From Periplaneta americana (Eukaryota > Arthropoda > Insecta > Blattodea > Blattidae): DNA of 64,000 bases. Position 1 is the stretch's first letter; every line of letters begins with the position of its first letter. This document shows positions 58,972 to 64,000 of this stretch, piece after piece. Position numbers and translations under genes: made by a program. Below the pieces are notes generated by a model. It was not told the origin of the DNA. It did no database searches and saw only the letters and a list, made by a program, of their open reading frames with translations. Where the stretch lies: contig NC_091120.1 in assembly GCF_040183065.1 (NCBI RefSeq), positions 72,752,708 through 72,816,707 on the forward strand, in the 5' to 3' direction.

Positions 58972-59104
58972 GTGAGTCAGTTTAGTTAAAGGCATGTGTG
59001 TTTTTTCATTTCTATTTCCTTGAACCAAGCACACAAGGATCCAGTGGCGGCTCGTGGGTATTGAATTAAGGGGGGCTGCATACAAAAATAAACCAAGCAA
59101 CGTA

Positions 59105-60200
59105 CCTTATTTAAAGATTAGTTCCATGCGCCTTGTCTTGTAGGTTGCAAACTTTTGAATCATCATCTTATTAAAATCCGATATGTCGTTTAACATAGTC
59201 TTTACAATGGATAACTTAGCTAATGCGGTCAGTCTCTCTCCTCTCATCGTATTTCTGAGATGTGATTTTACTCTCTTAATGCACGAAAAAACGTTCTGGT
59301 TCGGAAATTTTCATTGGTATGGTGATAGCTATGCGTAGTAGTTTCACAACTTCTGAAAATGAGGCCTGCAAGTTCTCGGATAGAAGAAACTGCAAAGCTT
59401 GACTGCGCCACTGATATTTCTGATACAACACAGTGAGTTCCGTTTTTAGTTTGTCTTTATCGAGCATTGGGAAAAGCTTCACATACATTTAGGTCATTTT
59501 CAGGAAATGAGCTTTTGTAGCATTCAAATTTTTCTTGACACAGAAGAGAAGATAATATCAGATAATCTATGAACTGGAATCGGATGTTAGCTTGTGTGAT
59601 AATGAGGTCACACACTTCCTTGGCTGCCGCAACCCTTGTCTGAATCCTTTCGACCTGACGACACTTTTTAGGATTTTCATTTTCACAAATCTCGCTGCTC
59701 AACTGTGCACTGTTTCGTATTGTCTGTATGGCATTAACAAAGTTTGATATGCAGAGTCGGCCTCGGTAGTATAGTTGGTTGCGGGTTCGATCCCGGCCCA
59801 AGTCGATGGCATTTAAGTGCGTTTAAATGAAACAGGCTCATGTCAGTATATTTACTGGCATTTAAAAGAATCCTGCGGGAGAAAATTTCGGCACACCGGC
59901 GACGCTGATATAACCTCTGCAGTTGCGAGTGTCGTTAAATAAACTATAATTTAATTTTTTTATATGGAGATTTGAACCTTAGAAATATCTAACTGGTGAT
60001 GTTGTAGCTGGTTGTATAATATATCTACATGATACATCAATAAATGAAGAAAAAAAAAACTGAGCCGGAAATTGAATTCAGGATCTTCAACAGTACGCAC
60101 CAGGGCCCTTGCCTCATTTATTGTGATGTTAGATGTTTCAGATTTCATTATGGTTTGAAAACATTCTAGCAATGGCTCCTTCTTCTCAATAACAACATTT
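59105..60200 (-). pseudogene. hAT transposase, SINE-disrupted, copy 2
   Basis: Minus-strand pieces: SETSNITINEARALVRTVED and LLMYHVDILYNQLQ before, then IQTIRNSAQLSSEICENEN, KEVCDLIITQANIRFQ, LPMLDKDKLKTEL-like, ENLQASFSEVVKLLRIA. The order fits the middle-to-end of a ZMYM1-like hAT transposase. Frameshifts and the SINE inactivate it. Confidence 0.65.
59756..59961 (+). mobile_element. SINE (family 2) inside hAT copy 2
   Basis: Same site and orientation as in copy 1; left repeat ATATGCAGA, right repeat ATATGGAGA (one change). Confidence 0.92.
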
Positions 60201-60931
60201 ATTGTTCTTATTTAAAACTCCATCTTGTTGCCCAAGCTGATGGAATTGTCTTTCAAACACATTAATTTAATACAGAGTATGTGGAGATCGAGAGAAAAAA
60301 GCAGGGATACTGGATACATTAGCAAGAAATATGCGAGCTTTGTAGGCTATTTTATTTAGCGGCTCTTTCCGTCATGAGATTTAACTGATGGGCACTTAAT
60401 TTCACATTTCTCCTGAATTGTTAAGGTACTGAACTGAATAGACTGTAAGTACTGTAGAAAATTAAACATTGTCGCACTTCTTATACTCACAACGTTAAAT
60501 AAAATGTATTTAAAACTGCGCGCTACTGACAAACTGCTGCAAATGTTGCAGCGCCTGGGAACTCTGTATTAATGGCCAGGGTCAGCAGGGGAGGGTAAAA
60601 CTAACGCGCAAAGCTTCCGAGACGAGACTGGCAGCTCCAGGGAAGGAAGTGGCTTCACTCTATAGTCCTTGTCTCTGGTTTCGCTCTGGTAGCACCATGG
60701 GAGGAAGTGACTTCACTAACGATTGCGTGCATATCAGCACCAGGGGAGGAAGTGACTTCACTGACGATTGCGTGCATGTCAATGAGAGCGAAATTGTTTT
60801 TAAAATTCGAGCCACTAAATAGAGACTGTATAATAAATGTATTTCACAACATAAAACGAGACAAGAACCATAAATGTCTGGGGGTGCTGGAGCTCCGCAG
60901 CCCCCCTTCGAAAGCCGCCCCTGCAAGGATC

Positions 60932-61435
60932 TCTTATTGATGATCCCTTGCTTGGCTATACAGAGTGTAACGAAAAAAGGGCAAATATTCTGGTATGATT
61001 CCTCACATGCAGTGGCGAAGCGTAATGAAGTATGGGTAGACACAGTTGTTGCCTAGAAGGCTGGTCTGTGTTGCACACGAGACAAGATGAGAGAGAGTTT
61101 GTTGGGGTGTCACAGGGGAACCGGAGCTTCCTTAGAAAACCCTGTGATACCTGGACCACGGATTTGCTCAACACAAGTTATAATATATATCGGTGGTACG
61201 CTGCAGAACTAAACCGGGCTTCTTAATTGCTGCATTCTACCGGTCATCCGCAAACTCTCATACAATTTTCCATTATCTACAGGCATGTCCATTGTGAACA
61301 AGTAAAATTCGTATGGATTCAGTCTTGATTAATCTGTACCTTTATTTGCAATGGAAACTGAAAATAATCCACCATTTAACTTTTCCAAATAACTAGATCT
61401 CATTCTAGTAGTTATTTTCTGATTGAGGAACCCAT
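60932..61435. other. interval without recognised gene
   Basis: Contains CAGTGGCGAAGCGTAATG near 61,011, a hAT-like end with no located partner. Confidence 0.4.
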
Positions 61436-61439
61436 TAAA

Positions 61440-61512
61440 ATTCTCAATCAGATTGTCTTTTCCCAGGATTTGAATCCGGAACCTCCCGAATATGAGTCCA
61501 GTGTTCTACCAC
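61440..61512 (-). repeat. tRNA-like sequence, SINE head likely
   Basis: Minus strand shows TAGAGTGGTAGAACACTGGA (A box) and GGATTCAAATCC (B box) with a CAT at the anticodon position. The acceptor pairing is poor and the sequence runs into a SINE-like body (AATTTTAATGGGTTCCTC). Confidence 0.5.
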
Positions 61513-61629
61513 TCTAAATCCTTACTACATACGGCAATTAATACAGCACTAATTAATAGCTAGGCACTGTACTATTATGTGTAAATGATAAAGATAATAC
61601 TATAATAATTCACTACATAATCTGATATA

Positions 61630-61867
61630 CAGTGCATACATTTTATCTTTCCACACTTTTGACATCGTATTTGAAAAGATAAACTTTTTTTTTTTTTTTT
61701 GACTTTCACAATTTAAAATTGTACAAAACTGTCCGGTCTACAGTTTATCTCGCGTGTTCTTAACTCATAATCGAGCGTTCGGTAGGCCCCGAGTCTGTGC
61801 AACTGCGATGTGCACTGCCGCTTCCACTCTACTTCCGAGAGCGTGGATAGATAAAATGTATGCACTA
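61630..61867. mobile_element. TA-flanked MITE
   Basis: Inverted ends CAGTGCATACATTTTATCT and complement TAGTGCATACATTTTATCT, with TA at 61,628-61,629 and 61,868-61,869. 238 bp, no coding. Confidence 0.75.
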
Positions 61868-61869
61868 TA

Positions 61870-62480
61870 CTTAATAACTTGTTGTTATATATTTATATGA
61901 TAAAGTTACTCCAGTATTTAAATTTATACTGACACCAAAGCATTTATTTTTATTGAAAAATATAACCATGGAAAGTAGGAACATAATAAAAACAGCACAC
62001 AATTTCGTGAAATTCTTCCGGGAGACGGAAATATTAAAGATAAAAACCCTAAATAAGACCAGAATATTAGGTTACTAACGAGAAGACTTTGGATAGCATT
62101 GGCTTTCGATTGGAAATTTTTCCTATAAAATCGTTTCAAAGCGTCTCGCATCCGACAGATGTTTCATATGATTTTGTGCTTAGGGCTAAAAAATTATTAA
62201 CGTCAAATCCATATAAAATTTGTTGCGACACACGAAACAACCTAGTGATCCTGAATAGTAGTTAATTACGTACAATACGTTATGGAATCTGTTGTGTTTC
62301 ATTAACGAAAATGAAATACCTGCGTTGTCAGCATGTACTAGTTTGTCTATCAATAGCACATATTTCGCGTAGCGGTCGATTGTTGAATGAATCACCGAGT
62401 AGGCCTACTCTTTTATGATAGCCTACATTTTACTCATTTCGAAAGAATTCACTTCTTCATCATGTTGTATTTCCAAAAGG
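61870..62480. other. interval without recognised gene
   Basis: No motif, repeat end or exon recognised. Confidence 0.4.
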
Positions 62481-62483
62481 TTA

Positions 62484-62718
62484 TATCTGCAGTGCTTGGG
62501 AAAAGTGGCATAAGTTAGGTTCCACAAACATTTTTTATAAATTTATTGACAACTTACGGAACATCTGCTCGCTTGGGAAAACAGACATAAGTATTTCTCC
62601 CATTACAATAATTAATACAGAAGAAAATCAAATCGACATAAACCAGTGTGAAGAAGTTTTTTCCTTCTGTAAAATTAACATTTTTGACTTGTACCACTTT
62701 TCCCGAGCACTACAGATA
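62484..62718. mobile_element. TA-flanked MITE
   Basis: Ends TATCTGCAGTGCTTGGGAAA and complement TATCTGTAGTGCTCGGGAAA, with TA at 62,482-62,483 and 62,719-62,720. 235 bp. Confidence 0.75.
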
Positions 62719-62719
62719 T

Positions 62720-64000
62720 ATTATACTCATAGATTAAATTAGCTACAGTGAGCCGAGCTCGACGCATCAGTCAATCATCTAATAGACCATCTCGCCGACA
62801 GAGTTCATTTCATCTTTGTATTGCCACTAGCGCCATCTTTTTCTCCTATTTTCTTACCAAAATTCCTATTGGCTGGCTAGCAGTTTAAAACAAATGCCGG
62901 AGAGAGAACCGAGTTTTCTTGTTTATCCTCAGTAGCGGAGCAATTAAGTCTCGTGCTCACTTTCGACGTGCAAGGTCGCTTCGAGAAACGTTGGATCAGT
63001 TAGATTCACTCGGGAGCTATATGTCGGCTGGTTACTTATATTTAGCAAGTTTACATCGACTTTGTGATTCTATCCTCTACAATTAACTTTGGTTATGTAT
63101 GCAGTCGAAATGTTTAAGGTTTTATTCAATGCATTATGGCGTAGTTAATTTGCAGTACGAGCTGGTTCGGTATTTGTCATATTTAATTACGATATATTTG
63201 TCATATTGTTAATGAGAATATCCGCGAGTGGTAATATCTTGGTTTATGTATTCGATATTGCGGCATTTTAGTTTGTAGGGTCATGTCGCGTTGGTACATA
63301 TTATGATACAGGAAGTGAAGCGATTTGAGGATTTGATTTGCGTGAGTATTGAGATACGGAGTTGTTGCGTACTTACGTTGTCTTCAAAATTTTCCGAGAT
63401 AGCCCCGTCGGAATTGTGATAGATGGTGATTATTATATTGTGGAAAAGGTTGGACCGTATTAATGTTATTTGCTGCTTCTTTTATTTTGTCTATTTGCAA
63501 ATTGAGCATTGCCATTCTACATTATTCAGTTTACAAATCCGAGTGTATTGCGATCTTAGTGTATTTACGTGGCTACGCGGATTCTAAGATCAATGGTATA
63601 CATATATACTCTTCTCTCTCTCTCTCTCGGCATGTTGCGTATTGTAATAGTACAGAGAATAGTACAGAGATTTGTATTCAGGAATCAGGTTTTGATTTAT
63701 TATCTGTCTATTCATCTGAAGTTTGACTGTTTTATTCTGGGTTATTTTTCTCTGTTATACAACAAGTTAATATTTGGAGCCTGTTAGCTGTCCCTTTGTG
63801 GAAATCATTGAAGTCTAATTGGGCATTTAATAAGGGTTGTGAAAACTGCTGGACATTGGACTTAAAGTTTTATATCATGTTTGAGATGTTGTGACAATGT
63901 TCCAGCGGGGAAATACTTTATAGGTTATCAACCTGCTGTTTGTGAATTTCCCGATTAGACTGAATTATGAATTTAGGAATGTATTGGAACATGCTATTGA
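62720..64000. other. unassigned right edge
   Basis: No recognisable coding or repeat boundary. A block near 62,930-63,060 is less AT-rich and could be a 5' exon or LTR, but nothing supports a call. Short (TC)n at 63,614-63,630. Confidence 0.35.

Larger units (their letters stand above)
59042..60923 (-). mobile_element. hAT element carrying a SINE, copy 2
   Basis: Ends CAGTGGCGGCTCGTG and complement CAGGGGCGGCTTTCG, with exact CAAGGATC at 59,034-59,041 and 60,924-60,931. Homologous to 48,226-50,080 across the whole length, with a small tandem duplication near 60,700-60,770 (CACCATGGGAGGAAGTGACT and CACCAGGGGAGGAAGTGACT). Confidence 0.93.

Overview
The window is a stretch of a large, AT-rich, repeat-laden insect nuclear genome. 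Evidence: spliced exons with GT/AG borders, eight or so insect-type telomeric repeats (TTAGG)n near 44.45-44.49 kb, mariner, hAT, MULE, P-like, Penelope and RTE-like elements, and tRNA-derived SINEs. The LINE 3' ends (protein ends with ETKRKAENRKDW or GRPRRRWEDN) and the SINE set resemble those I associate with cockroaches (Periplaneta-like). The species is inference, not proven.

Host genes are sparse. One five-exon gene on the + strand (27,643-39,476; exons 105, 115, 86, 133 and 155 bp) reads in a single frame for 197 codons. It encodes a small four-transmembrane protein with an N-terminal cysteine cluster. A 105-bp exon at 58,867-58,971 has the same length, phase and motif order, so it marks a tandem paralogue running off the right edge. 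A further candidate exon with a hydrophobic segment lies at 51,061-51,185. The locus is therefore probably a tandem cluster of small tetraspan-type genes whose introns are filled with transposons.

Region by region: 0-20 kb holds relics only: LINE ends, an RNase H fragment, SINEs, a 22-bp-TIR hAT deletion derivative, Tc1-type fragments and TA-flanked MITEs. 20.3-27.0 kb is one large P/THAP-like element with a perfect 8-bp target duplication. It has been invaded by an apparently intact 2.2-kb autonomous hAT element and by a LINE that itself took a SINE. 27.6-39.5 kb is the tetraspan gene; its introns hold a MULE relic with minisatellite ends, LINE RT fragments, SINEs, a Penelope GIY-YIG fragment and microsatellites. 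39.6-42.2 kb and 46.7-50.9 kb are two multi-level transposon nests. 52.8-54.1 kb is a complete mariner whose transposase has lost one catalytic aspartate. 55.4-57.7 kb is a LINE 3' region split by a hAT element and a SINE. 57.8-58.7 kb may be a solo LTR. The rest to 64 kb carries a second copy of the SINE-loaded hAT element and small MITEs.

For the transposons, insertion order can be read from target-site duplications and interrupted reading frames. The most interesting items are the tandem tetraspan genes, the putatively active hAT, the P-like element with two THAP starts, the hAT family that carries a SINE as passenger, and the hairpin MITE.
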